Origin: Bacillus thermozeamaize
Lineage (GTDB): Bacteria > Bacillota > Bacilli > ZCTH02-B2
Length of the DNA stretch: 64,000 nt
Assembly: GCA_002159075.1 (NCBI GenBank)
Contig: LZRT01000056.1
Span: forward strand, 1-64,000
Reading direction: 5' to 3'
In this document: in pieces, positions 36,045-44,520 of the stretch
Position numbering within the stretch: position 1 is the first letter of the stretch
Layout: each line of letters starts with the position of its first letter
The notes under the pieces: model-generated
Databases searched by the model: none
What the model saw: only the letters and a program-made list of their open reading frames with translations
Told to the model about the DNA's origin: nothing
Translations under genes and position numbers: made by a program

Positions 36045-38186
36045 ATGTCGAAAAGACGTGCTGAAGTCCTCGCCATCGATGCGGGAGGGACGATGACAGA
36101 CACATTCATTATTGATGATCAAGGCCGGTTTGTCGTGGGAAAAGCGCAGTCCACGCCGTTGGATGAATCGGAAGGAATCATCCATTCCATGAACGACGCG
36201 CTGGAGCAATGGGAGCTAAATATTGACGAGGTCATGCCTTCACTGAAGACGGCTGTGTATTCGGGAACCGCCATGTTGAACCGTTTGGTTCAACGTCAAG
36301 GGCGCCGAACCGGTTTGATTGTCAATAAAGGAATGGAAGATTTCTTGCGCATGGGCCGAGGGATACAGTCTTATCTAGGGTACTCTTACGAGGATCGCAT
36401 CCACCTCAACACGCACAAATACGAACCGCCTCTTGTCCCGAGAGAGCTGATTCGTGGCGTGACGGAACGTATCGATCTTTTTGGCGATATTGCCATCCCC
36501 CTGCGGGAAGATGAGGTCCGTCAAGCCGTGGAGGAATTGCTTGACGAGGGAGTCGAGGCGATTGCCATTTCTCTCCTTTATTCCCATGCCAATCCCGTCC
36601 ACGAGCGGAGAGTGCGGGACATTGCCAAAGAAATCATTGCGGAAAGAGGCCTGTCCGTACAGGTTTTTGCCTCTGTGGATTATTATCCCGCTTTTCGTGA
36701 GTTACAAAGGACGAATACGGTTCTCGTCGAAGCAAAGATTGCTGATCCGTCGCGCGAGCAGTTACGAAAAATTGACCGACGTTTTCGTGAATTGGGCGGC
36801 AAGTTTGATACGCGGATTATGGCCAGTCACGGAGGAACGATCAGCATCGAAGCGAATGAATTGGCGCGCACGCTCGTTTCGGGTCCGATCGGCGGTGTGG
36901 TCGGCGCCAAGAGTTTAGGCAATTATTTGGGTTATGACAATATCATCTGTTCGGACATCGGCGGAACCAGCTTTGACATTGCGATGATTACGCAAGGAGA
37001 ATACGTGTACAAATACAGTCCTGACATGGCCAAGCTTGTCCTCGCCATTCCCCTGCTGTTCATGGATTCGATCGGTGCGGGCACAGGCAGCTATGTGCGC
37101 GTGGATCCTTATTCCAATGGTTTGACGCTCGGCCCGGACAGCGCGGGTTACCGTGTGGGAACCTGTTGGCCGGAAGGCGGTGTGGAAACGGTGACGGTAT
37201 CGGATTGCCATGTCATTCTCGGATATATCAATCCAGACAATTTTCTGGGCGGTCAAATCAAGCTGGATAAGGAACGGGCGTATGCCGCCGTGAAAGAACA
37301 AATCGCTGACCCATTAGGGATTAGTGTGGAAAAGGCGGCAGCCGGCGTGATCGAATTGTTGGATTACCGGTTGAAGTATTACCTGGCTTCCGTCATTTCC
37401 GGCAAAGGGTACAGTCCGCGCGATTTCATCCTGTTTTCCTATGGAGGGGGCGGACCCTTGCACACATACGGTTATACGGAAGGGCTGGGTTTCCAAAAGG
37501 TTTTGGTTCCCGCATGGGCTGCCGGATTTTCTGCTTATGGCTGTGGTGCTGCGGATTTCGAATACCGTTACGACTCTTCTACGTTAATCAATGTAGCGGC
37601 CGACGCTTCAGACGCCGAAAAGATGGAAGGCGGAAAACGGCTGCAAAAAATTTGGGAAGAGTTGTCGGAAAAAGTGGCTGCTGAGTTTGAGAAAGCAGGT
37701 ATTCCGAAAGAGAATGTGAGATATGAATACGGCTGCCACATGATGTATCAAGGGCAGTTGAACGATATTGAAGTTGTTTCCCCGGTTTCCAAGTTTGAAT
37801 CGGCTGCCGATTGGGATCGATTAAAAGATGCATTCGAGGAGTTATACAGCAAGGTATACCATAAGGCGGCCATTTCCACAGAGTTCGGGTTTACGATTAC
37901 GACGGCGACTGTCCGGGGGATTACGGAGGTTGTAAAGCCTGTCATTCCGGATGAGGAGGAAAAAGGGGCGACGCCGCCCGATTCCGCGCACAAAGGAACG
38001 AGGGGAATGTACTGGCGGGGGCAGTGGGTGACGGCAAATATATGGGAGATGACAGAGTTGCAAGCAGGCAATGTGATCCAAGGGCCGGCGATTATCGAGG
38101 ATCCGGCGACCACCTTCATTGTGCCGCCAGGATATGAAACAACCTTGAATCGTCACCGCATTTTTGAATTGGTTCAAGGGGAATGA
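36045..38186 (+). CDS. acxA: Acetone carboxylase beta subunit
   Basis: Part of the ATP-dependent enzyme that carboxylates acetone to acetoacetate (Xanthobacter/Aromatoleum type, alpha2-beta2-gamma2). The protein belongs to the hydantoinase/oxoprolinase superfamily: the ATPase-like phosphate loop is AIDAGGTMTDTFI at the start, followed by GPIGGVVGAKSLG and CSDIGGTSFDIAMI. 713 residues is close to the 717 of Xanthobacter AcxA. ATG 36045 has AAGGAGGGG 6 nt upstream. The three-gene order with a gamma subunit separates it from ordinary hydantoinases, which lack that subunit. Some AcxA relatives (acetophenone carboxylase) use other ketones. Confidence 0.92.
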   Translation: MSKRRAEVLAIDAGGTMTDTFIIDDQGRFVVGKAQSTPLDESEGIIHSMNDALEQWELNIDEVMPSLKTAVYSGTAMLNRLVQRQGRRTGLIVNKGMEDFLRMGRGIQSYLGYSYEDRIHLNTHKYEPPLVPRELIRGVTERIDLFGDIAIPLREDEVRQAVEELLDEGVEAIAISLLYSHANPVHERRVRDIAKEIIAERGLSVQVFASVDYYPAFRELQRTNTVLVEAKIADPSREQLRKIDRRFRELGGKFDTRIMASHGGTISIEANELARTLVSGPIGGVVGAKSLGNYLGYDNIICSDIGGTSFDIAMITQGEYVYKYSPDMAKLVLAIPLLFMDSIGAGTGSYVRVDPYSNGLTLGPDSAGYRVGTCWPEGGVETVTVSDCHVILGYINPDNFLGGQIKLDKERAYAAVKEQIADPLGISVEKAAAGVIELLDYRLKYYLASVISGKGYSPRDFILFSYGGGGPLHTYGYTEGLGFQKVLVPAWAAGFSAYGCGAADFEYRYDSSTLINVAADASDAEKMEGGKRLQKIWEELSEKVAAEFEKAGIPKENVRYEYGCHMMYQGQLNDIEVVSPVSKFESAADWDRLKDAFEELYSKVYHKAAISTEFGFTITTATVRGITEVVKPVIPDEEEKGATPPDSAHKGTRGMYWRGQWVTANIWEMTELQAGNVIQGPAIIEDPATTFIVPPGYETTLNRHRIFELVQGE

Positions 38187-38205
38187 AAAGGAGGTAGATT
38201 TTACA

Positions 38206-40584
38206 ATGGCGATTCGAAAAGAGGATCTGGCAATTGCTAAGAAAGGAATCGGCTGGGACGGCAAAACACTCAAAGCAATGCGTGAGGAGATCGACAGGCT
38301 CACCCGGGAAACCGGTCATTACGCGGGGATTACGCAGTTGGAGTTAAAAAATGCGGATCCGATTACGTACGAAAAAATTTTCTACCGGCTGCGGGGCGGA
38401 CTGGTTGACGCGCGGGAAACGTCAAAACGGGTTGCGGCCTCACCGATTGTCGAACAGGAAGGCGAGCTCTGCTTTACCCTGTACACGCCGGAAGGGGATG
38501 GTGTCGTCACCTCGACAGGGATCATTATCCATGTGGGCACAATGGGTGCTGCCATCAAGTACATGATTGCAAACGATTACGAATCCAATCCGGGCATCGA
38601 AGATGGGGACGTGTTTATCAACAACGACGGCCATGTCGGGAACATTCATACGTGTGACACACACACGATTGTGCCAATTTTTTACAAAGGTGAAGTGGTC
38701 GCCTGGGCCGGCGGTGTCACGCATTCGATTGAAACAGGCGGAGTGTCTCCAGGATCCATGCCGACCAATCCGGTCACGCGATTTGGGGACGGTTACTACA
38801 TTACGTGCCGGAAGGTTGCGAGAAATTTTGAGCTGTTGGGCGATTGGCTGGCCGAAAGTAAACGGGCTGTCCGGACGACCAAATACTGGACGTTGGATGA
38901 GCGCACCAGACTGGCGGGGTGTTTGCGCATTCGCGAGCTGGTGTTAAGCATCATTGAGGAATACGGCATCGACGTTTGGAAAAAGTTTGTCCGGGAAAGC
39001 ATTGAGGACGCTCGCCAACAGCTGATTGCCCGTATCAAGACGCTTCTGATTCCCGGAAAATATCGCGGCGTCAGCATGGCCGATGTCCCTTACGATCATC
39101 GGTTGATGGGCGATTTGCCGGAGTTTGCCAAGCTGAACTATTTTGTGTTGTGCCCCACCGAAATCACCGTACAAAAAAATGGCAAATGGAAAATCAGCGC
39201 GCGAGGGACCAGCCGTTGGGGATGGCATCCCTATAACGCCCATCCGGTGACTTACACGAGTGGCATCTGGGTGATGATGACGCAAACGCTGATGCCGAAC
39301 GAACGCATCAACGAGGGTCCGATGTACGCCACATTGTTTGACTTGCCCAAAGGGTCTTGGATCAATCCGATGAACCGGATTACGGCCCACAGTTTTTCCT
39401 GGCATTTCTTATGGAATGCCTGGACAGCCATCTGGCGCTCGATCAGCCGTGGTTACTTTGGAAGAGGCTATTTGGAAGAAGTGAATGCCGGAAACGCCGC
39501 CACGGAAACCTTCCTGATGGGCGGGGGCGTCAACCAATATGGCGAAATTCACGCCATCAACAGCTTTGAACCGGCCTCATGCGGCACCGGCGCCACCGCG
39601 ATCAAAGACGGCATCGACCACGGCGCCGCGATATGGAATCCGGAAGGCGACCAAGGGGACATGGAAACCTGGGAACGGGTCGAGCCGATGCTGTTTCTCG
39701 GCCGTTCGGTGAAGAAAAATTCGGCCGGTTATGGCAAATACCGTGGAGGCAGCGGGTATGAAAGTTTGCGCATGATGTGGAAGTCGAAAGACTGGACCAA
39801 CTTTTATGTCGGCACATCGTATGTATTTGCGGATTGCGGTTTAATGGGAGGCTATCCTTCGGCCGCCGGATATATTTGGCATGCCCAAAAAACAGATTTG
39901 AAAAAGCGCATTGAGGAAGGCCTGCCATTTCCCCAAGGAGGCGACCTGGATCCTGATCAGCCTGTCTGGGAAGAACAATTGGACGCTGAATTTACCCGAT
40001 CGAAACAAAACATCACAACGGAACAACTGTTTAAGGATTACGACATGGTGTACGTCTTTTTGCGGGGGGGACCAGGGTTTGGCGATCCCCTGGATCGGGC
40101 GCCTGAAAAAATCGAGGAGGATCTGAATGGAGGATATTTGTTGCCCCGATACGCGGAAAAGGTGTATGGAGCGGTCATTGAGCAAGATGAAAAGGGCAAA
40201 TGGAAAGTGGATCGGGAAAAAACGGCAAAACGCCGCCAGGAAATACGCAAAGAAAGATTGAGCCGAAGCATGCCGACGCGTGAATGGATCAAGAAAGAAC
40301 GGCAAAACGTGTTGGAAAAACGTGCCGCATTTCCGGTGCTGTATGCGTATGCCACCACGTTTGAACTGGAAGATAATGCGCCTTTCCTGGAGGAATTTAG
40401 GAAATTCTGGGATCTGCCGGGTGACTGGACGATTACGATTGACGACGTGGAGAAGATTACGGGCAAATATATACAAGGATCAGGTTATCTCACGGCTCCT
40501 GAAAATGAACGATTTCCCGAGGATTTGCAACGGGCCAGCCGGCATTGGACGACGGCAGAATGGTGGGGAGAATACTGGGATTGA
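38206..40584 (+). CDS. acxB: Acetone carboxylase alpha subunit
   Basis: HyuB-like large subunit of the acetone carboxylase complex, 792 residues (Xanthobacter AcxB is 776). The superfamily pattern is visible (DVFINNDGHVGNIHTCDTH, GGVTHSIETGGVSPGSMP), and the length and C-terminal extension fit the carboxylase rather than hydantoinases. AAAAGGAGG precedes ATG 38206 by 12 nt; the frame is open a few codons earlier. It is separated from acxA by 19 nt. The enzyme uses a metal (manganese in known examples); I cannot assign the ligands with confidence. Confidence 0.92.
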   Translation: MAIRKEDLAIAKKGIGWDGKTLKAMREEIDRLTRETGHYAGITQLELKNADPITYEKIFYRLRGGLVDARETSKRVAASPIVEQEGELCFTLYTPEGDGVVTSTGIIIHVGTMGAAIKYMIANDYESNPGIEDGDVFINNDGHVGNIHTCDTHTIVPIFYKGEVVAWAGGVTHSIETGGVSPGSMPTNPVTRFGDGYYITCRKVARNFELLGDWLAESKRAVRTTKYWTLDERTRLAGCLRIRELVLSIIEEYGIDVWKKFVRESIEDARQQLIARIKTLLIPGKYRGVSMADVPYDHRLMGDLPEFAKLNYFVLCPTEITVQKNGKWKISARGTSRWGWHPYNAHPVTYTSGIWVMMTQTLMPNERINEGPMYATLFDLPKGSWINPMNRITAHSFSWHFLWNAWTAIWRSISRGYFGRGYLEEVNAGNAATETFLMGGGVNQYGEIHAINSFEPASCGTGATAIKDGIDHGAAIWNPEGDQGDMETWERVEPMLFLGRSVKKNSAGYGKYRGGSGYESLRMMWKSKDWTNFYVGTSYVFADCGLMGGYPSAAGYIWHAQKTDLKKRIEEGLPFPQGGDLDPDQPVWEEQLDAEFTRSKQNITTEQLFKDYDMVYVFLRGGPGFGDPLDRAPEKIEEDLNGGYLLPRYAEKVYGAVIEQDEKGKWKVDREKTAKRRQEIRKERLSRSMPTREWIKKERQNVLEKRAAFPVLYAYATTFELEDNAPFLEEFRKFWDLPGDWTITIDDVEKITGKYIQGSGYLTAPENERFPEDLQRASRHWTTAEWWGEYWD

Positions 40585-40612
40585 AATTCGCTTGAAGGAG
40601 GCTTGAAGGCAT

Positions 40613-41113
40613 ATGAAATATACCAAAGAACAAATCGAACATTTGATCGATGGCACGCTGGACTGGGACACGGTTCATCGCATGCTTTCCAGTCCGAAGG
40701 ATGCGGAACGCTTTGAGATGTATCTTGAAATCTTGCAGGAACGGGTCAAGTGGGATGATCAGATATTATTGCCGTTGGGACCTCATCTGTACATTGTGCA
40801 AAAATCAAATGGCGAGCGCGTGACAAAATGCGATTGCGGCCATGAATTTGGGGATTACAGGGAAAACTGGAAACTTCATGCGGCGATCTACGTGAGAGAT
40901 ACCGAAGAAAGCCTCAACGACATTTATCCGAAGCTCATGCATGCTGACCCGGCTTGGAACGTTTTGCGTGAATACTATTGCCCGGATTGCGGCACTTTGT
41001 TGGAAGTCGAGTCGGTGCCTCCGTTTTATCCCGTGATCCACGACTTCGAGCCTGACCTGGAAGCTTTTTATGAGGAGTGGCTGGGGCGGCCCCTGCCTAA
41101 GCCGACGGGATAG
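40613..41113 (+). CDS. acxC: Acetone carboxylase gamma subunit
   Basis: Small zinc-binding subunit that is diagnostic for acetone carboxylase. 166 residues, against 168 in Xanthobacter. Two Cys pairs are present (CDCGHEFGDYRENWK and YYCPDCGTLLEVESVPP), matching the family. AAGGAGG precedes the ATG. It lies 28 nt after acxB and is followed by a very strong terminator, which marks the end of the operon. Confidence 0.94.
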   Translation: MKYTKEQIEHLIDGTLDWDTVHRMLSSPKDAERFEMYLEILQERVKWDDQILLPLGPHLYIVQKSNGERVTKCDCGHEFGDYRENWKLHAAIYVRDTEESLNDIYPKLMHADPAWNVLREYYCPDCGTLLEVESVPPFYPVIHDFEPDLEAFYEEWLGRPLPKPTG

Positions 41114-41163
41114 TTTTAGAAGGGGAAACCGCCTCAACATGGTTCAAATGGATGAGAAGGCGT

Positions 41164-41208
41164 AAGCCTGTAGACGACGCTCCGTCATGGAGCTTCGTCT
41201 ACAGGCTT
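41164..41208. terminator. Strong, largely symmetric terminator between acxC and the convergent yhgE gene
   Basis: A 14-bp perfect stem (41164-41177 with 41195-41208) continues after one mismatch as GCTCC/GGAGC. It is followed on the plus strand by T-rich sequence, and could serve both converging genes. Confidence 0.92.
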
Positions 41209-41277
41209 CTTTGTTTACTTCTGAACAATCATGCGATACGACGTGCCGGTCGAAAGTTTGTGCAGCCATTTTCCTGC

Positions 41278-43296
41278 TTAACTGGCCAGTTCTCCTGCTT
41301 CGTGTTTTGCAAACCTTTTCTTCTGGCGCCGGTACAGGTAGACAAAAAACATCCAGGTGGCAAGTCCCGCTCCTGCGGTGAAAAGCAGCAGGACCTTGAC
41401 GTTGTTCCACATGAGTGCATCGTTGCCGCTGGAGATGACGGCCTTGAACCCGGCGACCGAATAACTCATGGGCAGCCAGGCATATATTTGTTGCAAGGCC
41501 TGTGGAATCACTTCCAGCGGGAAGGTTCCGGCACTGGATGTCAGTTGCAGGATGAGGATCAGGATGGCCAAAAAACGTCCCGGCTGATCCAGTGTCGTGA
41601 CCAGAAATTGTATCAGCGTGACGAAGCAAAGGCTGGTGATGGCCGTAAAGAAAAAGAATTTGGGTACGCTCTGCACCGGCACGCCCAACCCGTACAACAG
41701 AACCAGGTCGGCGATCACGGCTTGCAGCAGGCCGATCAGGAGACACAGCAAGAACTTGCTAAAAAACCAGCTGCTTCCTGAACGGGGAAAGGTGGCCGGA
41801 TCGCGCAGCGGCAGGATGATCGAAAGGATCAATGCGCCGACATAAAGGCCGAGTGAGAGAAAGTATGGGGTAAACCCCGTTCCGTAGTTCGGCACTTCAT
41901 GGATCTTCTCAATGTCCATTTGCACCGGGTCGGCAATCATCGTCCGGTTTTCCGGATGGTTTTTGACATTGGAGGTTTCCTCACTGGCCTCGCTCAGCTT
42001 TTTGCTCAGCGTGCCTGATCCTTCTGCCAGCTGTTGCATGCCTTCGTGCAGGGAACGGGCGCCTTGCTGGAGCCGGCTGCTGCCGTCTGCCAGTTCACTT
42101 GCCCCGTCTTTGAAGCGGGTGAGGCTTTCCTGGAATTTTCCGCTGCCTTGCAAAAGCTGTTCTTCGCCTTGCAGCAGTTGACGGACACCGGCATCAAGAT
42201 TTCTAAAATGGCCGTGGAATTGTTCGATGCCATCGGCCAATTGCGCTTGCCCATCGGCCAACTGGTCGGCGCCTTTGGCCAGTTGCCGTGCGGCGGCGGC
42301 CAGTTCCTGAATGCCGTCATGGAGGGATTGGCTGCCCTGGTATAACGCGGTGAATGCCGGATCATTGGCCAGTTCCGGGTGTTGCTTGGCCAGCAACATC
42401 ATGCCCTGTGTCAGTTGCCGGCTGCTCTTTTCCAGTTGGTCGATGCCTTGCGATGCCTGGCCCAGTTGTTGTTCCAATTGCGTCATCCCGGCCTGCGATT
42501 TCCTGGCGCCATCCAGCAGACGGGTTGTTCCTTCCTGCAGTTGCGCTGTTCCCTCGGCAAGCTGTTTTGTCCCCTTGTGCGTCTCCTGAATGCCTTGGTG
42601 AATTTGTCCATAGGCAGCGGTCAGCGCTTCGGACCCTTCCTTTAACGACTTGGAACCTTCGGCAGCGTGCTGCAGGTGTTGTTCCAGCGAATCCACACCC
42701 GCTTCGATTTCCCGGGTGCCCTGGTGCAGTTCATGCGCGCCCCGGCCGGCTTGTTTCAGGCCGTCCGCCATCTTGTCAAAGCCATCCAGGAGCAGGGTGA
42801 CATATTCCTCGCGGATGCTTTTGGACACTTCTTCCTTGATCTTCCGGACAGCCGTTTCACCGATTTGGGCCGCGAGAAAGTTGAAGCTTTCGTTGGGCAT
42901 GTAGACCAATTTGGGCGCATCCGGATGCTCCTTCACCGCTGTGGCTGCATCACGGGAAAAATCCGGCGGGATTTGCACCATCATGTAATAGCGGTTTTCT
43001 TCCAGCCCTTTTTGGGCCTCTTCCAGATTGACAAACCGCCAGTTGAAGGACTGGTTGTCCCGCAATTTTTCCACCAGTTCCGCGCCGAGATTGACTTTTT
43101 TCCCGTCCTGAACGGCTCCTTCGTCCAGGTTGACCACCGCCACCGGCAAACGGTCCATCTTGTTGTACGGGTCCCAGAAAGCCCAGAGAAAAGTGGCGCT
43201 GTACAGGACAGGTATCAGCAGGAGGACCAGCACAGAGACGAGAACCTTTTTGTCTTTGACAAGCGAGAGGACTTCTTGGAAAAAGGCTGGAAGCAT
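41278..43296 (-). CDS. YhgE/Pip family membrane protein
   Basis: Large membrane protein of the YhgE/Pip (phage infection protein) family, related to the membrane part of ABC-2 type exporters and to ESAT-6 system EsaA-like proteins. A helix near the start (VSVLVLLLIPVLYSATFLWAFWDPYNKMDRLPVAVVNLDEG) carries the signature. A long extracellular domain contains many 'LxxGxxxLxxG' coiled-coil repeats (residues about 180-450), and five or six helices follow at the C-terminus. ATG 43296 is chosen because AGGAGG lies 7 nt upstream. It is co-transcribed with the TetR gene 57 nt upstream. Confidence 0.87.
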   Translation of the reverse strand: MLPAFFQEVLSLVKDKKVLVSVLVLLLIPVLYSATFLWAFWDPYNKMDRLPVAVVNLDEGAVQDGKKVNLGAELVEKLRDNQSFNWRFVNLEEAQKGLEENRYYMMVQIPPDFSRDAATAVKEHPDAPKLVYMPNESFNFLAAQIGETAVRKIKEEVSKSIREEYVTLLLDGFDKMADGLKQAGRGAHELHQGTREIEAGVDSLEQHLQHAAEGSKSLKEGSEALTAAYGQIHQGIQETHKGTKQLAEGTAQLQEGTTRLLDGARKSQAGMTQLEQQLGQASQGIDQLEKSSRQLTQGMMLLAKQHPELANDPAFTALYQGSQSLHDGIQELAAAARQLAKGADQLADGQAQLADGIEQFHGHFRNLDAGVRQLLQGEEQLLQGSGKFQESLTRFKDGASELADGSSRLQQGARSLHEGMQQLAEGSGTLSKKLSEASEETSNVKNHPENRTMIADPVQMDIEKIHEVPNYGTGFTPYFLSLGLYVGALILSIILPLRDPATFPRSGSSWFFSKFLLCLLIGLLQAVIADLVLLYGLGVPVQSVPKFFFFTAITSLCFVTLIQFLVTTLDQPGRFLAILILILQLTSSAGTFPLEVIPQALQQIYAWLPMSYSVAGFKAVISSGNDALMWNNVKVLLLFTAGAGLATWMFFVYLYRRQKKRFAKHEAGELAS

Positions 43297-43353
43297 CGGC
43301 ATTCCTCCTCGAAATTCCCCGTTTTGCTTCAGCGGTTCAGTGGACAAATCCTG

Positions 43354-43962
43354 TCAGGTTGCCTGACCAGGCGGGGCGGATGGGGCCAAGCCTTCCGCCA
43401 GATAAAGCCGGAACAGCTCGGCCAGTTCTTCCTTGGCAAGCGGCGGGTGCTTTTTTTCCCATTCAAAAGAGAGGGCCACATACAGTTTGATCATCACAAA
43501 GGCGGTGATTTCCGGAGGGCACGGCTTTAGTTCGCCTTTTTCGATGGCTCGTTCGATGTGGCTTTGGATGAATTGCAGGTTGTGTTGCTCGATCAGTTCC
43601 ACAGCCAGCTGGATAGTCGCTCCTCCCAGTTCCCGCGCTTCCAGGAAAAGCCGCTGCAGCAACGGGTGATTGCGGCGATAATCCAGAATCTGGATCAAGG
43701 TGTGGTGCAGGTTGTCAAAAAAGGAGCGGTTCGGGTCCACCGTTTTTTGCAACAGCTGGCTCATCTCCTGCACCACCTCCTCGATGACGGCATGAAGGAG
43801 CTCTTCTTTATTTTTGAAAAAGGTATAGATGGTCCCCTTTCCTACCTTGGCCGCTGTGGCCACGTGATCCATGGTGGTGCCTTTATACCCGAAGAGGGCA
43901 AAAGACTGTTTTGCTGCTTCCAGGATGCTTTGTTTGCGGTTGATGATGATCACCTCCCTCAA
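43354..43962 (-). CDS. TetR/AcrR family transcriptional regulator
   Basis: N-terminal helix-turn-helix is typical of TetR repressors (ILEAAKQSFALFGYKGTTMDHVATAAKVGKGTIYTFFKNKEELL); the C-terminal half is the ligand domain. About 200 residues. The start is uncertain: GGGAGG directly abuts GTG 43953, the TTG at 43962 lacks a ribosome site, and ATC codons follow the Shine-Dalgarno at good spacing. The palindrome overlapping the start suggests autorepression together with the yhgE gene. Confidence 0.87.
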   Translation of the reverse strand: MREVIIINRKQSILEAAKQSFALFGYKGTTMDHVATAAKVGKGTIYTFFKNKEELLHAVIEEVVQEMSQLLQKTVDPNRSFFDNLHHTLIQILDYRRNHPLLQRLFLEARELGGATIQLAVELIEQHNLQFIQSHIERAIEKGELKPCPPEITAFVMIKLYVALSFEWEKKHPPLAKEELAELFRLYLAEGLAPSAPPGQAT

Positions 43963-43985
43963 AACTAATTGACTAAATTAGTTTT
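43961..43985. promoter_or_regulatory. Palindromic operator at the TetR gene start
   Basis: AAAACTAAT (43961-43969) and ATTAGTTTT (43977-43985) are 9-bp perfect inverted repeats 7 nt apart. The site overlaps the start region of the TetR gene, as expected for an autoregulatory operator. Confidence 0.72.
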
Positions 43986-44170
43986 TTGGTCACTCTGCGA
44001 ATTTAAGAATAGCATTTGTTGGTTCATGGTGCAAGAATGAAAATTTGTTGAAGCGGCAGGATTTTTTCCCTTTCACATGGAATAACTATCATACACACAG
44101 TTGTGTCTGGGCGAGGATGGGAGGATTGAAGCAGCTACAGATAAATGCACTATCATTCACTGAATCGTAC

Positions 44171-44194
44171 TGTTTTGCTAATTGTTTTGCTAAT
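44171..44194 (+). repeat. Tandem 12-bp repeat at the possible left end of the IS607 element
   Basis: Two exact copies of TGTTTTGCTAAT without a spacer (44171-44182, 44183-44194). Short repeats at the ends of IS607-family elements serve as transposase sites, so this is a candidate left end. Confidence 0.6.
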
Positions 44195-44217
44195 ATAGAA
44201 GCATGAGGGGCACGGAA

Positions 44218-44520
44218 CTTTTATCCATAAAGAAACAGGCGGATGCGGGAAATTTGGAGCGTCAGTTGGAAGGTTGCGGGCTTATGCCGGGGAGAAAGGT
44301 TATCGGGTAGTGGCCGAACATTCCACGTGGCCTCTGGTCTTAACCAGAAGCGTCGGGGCCTGGATCGGGTGCTCAAAATGGCCGAAAAGAGTGAGGTCAA
44401 GACTGAACTTGTACAGGACTTCTGGCCCATCATGACGTCTTTTTCGGCCCGGCTGTACGGCGCGCGAGGCGGGCGGAAAGTTCGGCAAGGCGTTCAGGAG
44501 TTGATCAAACATGCTCGTGA
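44218..44520 (+). pseudogene. tnpA: Decayed IS607-family serine transposase (tnpA remnant)
   Basis: Homology to the resolvase-type transposase runs through three frames. From 44227: SIKKQADAGNLERQLE. From about 44274: LRAYAGEKGYRVVAEH. From 44327: VASGLNQKRRGLDRVLKMA and then IMTSFSARLYGARGGRK, the conserved end of the family. Two frameshifts are required, the N-terminal DNA-binding part and the catalytic-Ser region are missing, and an internal piece of roughly 40 residues seems lost between VLKMAEKSEV and the C-terminal motif. It cannot make a working enzyme. Its 3' end overlaps the start of tnpB, as usual for IS607. Confidence 0.8.

Noticed and set aside
39841-40476. Open frame of 211 codons on the minus strand opposite acxB
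   Set aside because: Shadow of the carboxylase gene; no Shine-Dalgarno and a low-complexity Phe/Arg-rich product.
41800-42800. Repeated motif in the yhgE gene as a DNA repeat array or CRISPR
   Set aside because: The similarity is at the protein level (LxxGxxxL heptad-like repeats) with variable spacing; no identical repeats with unique spacers.
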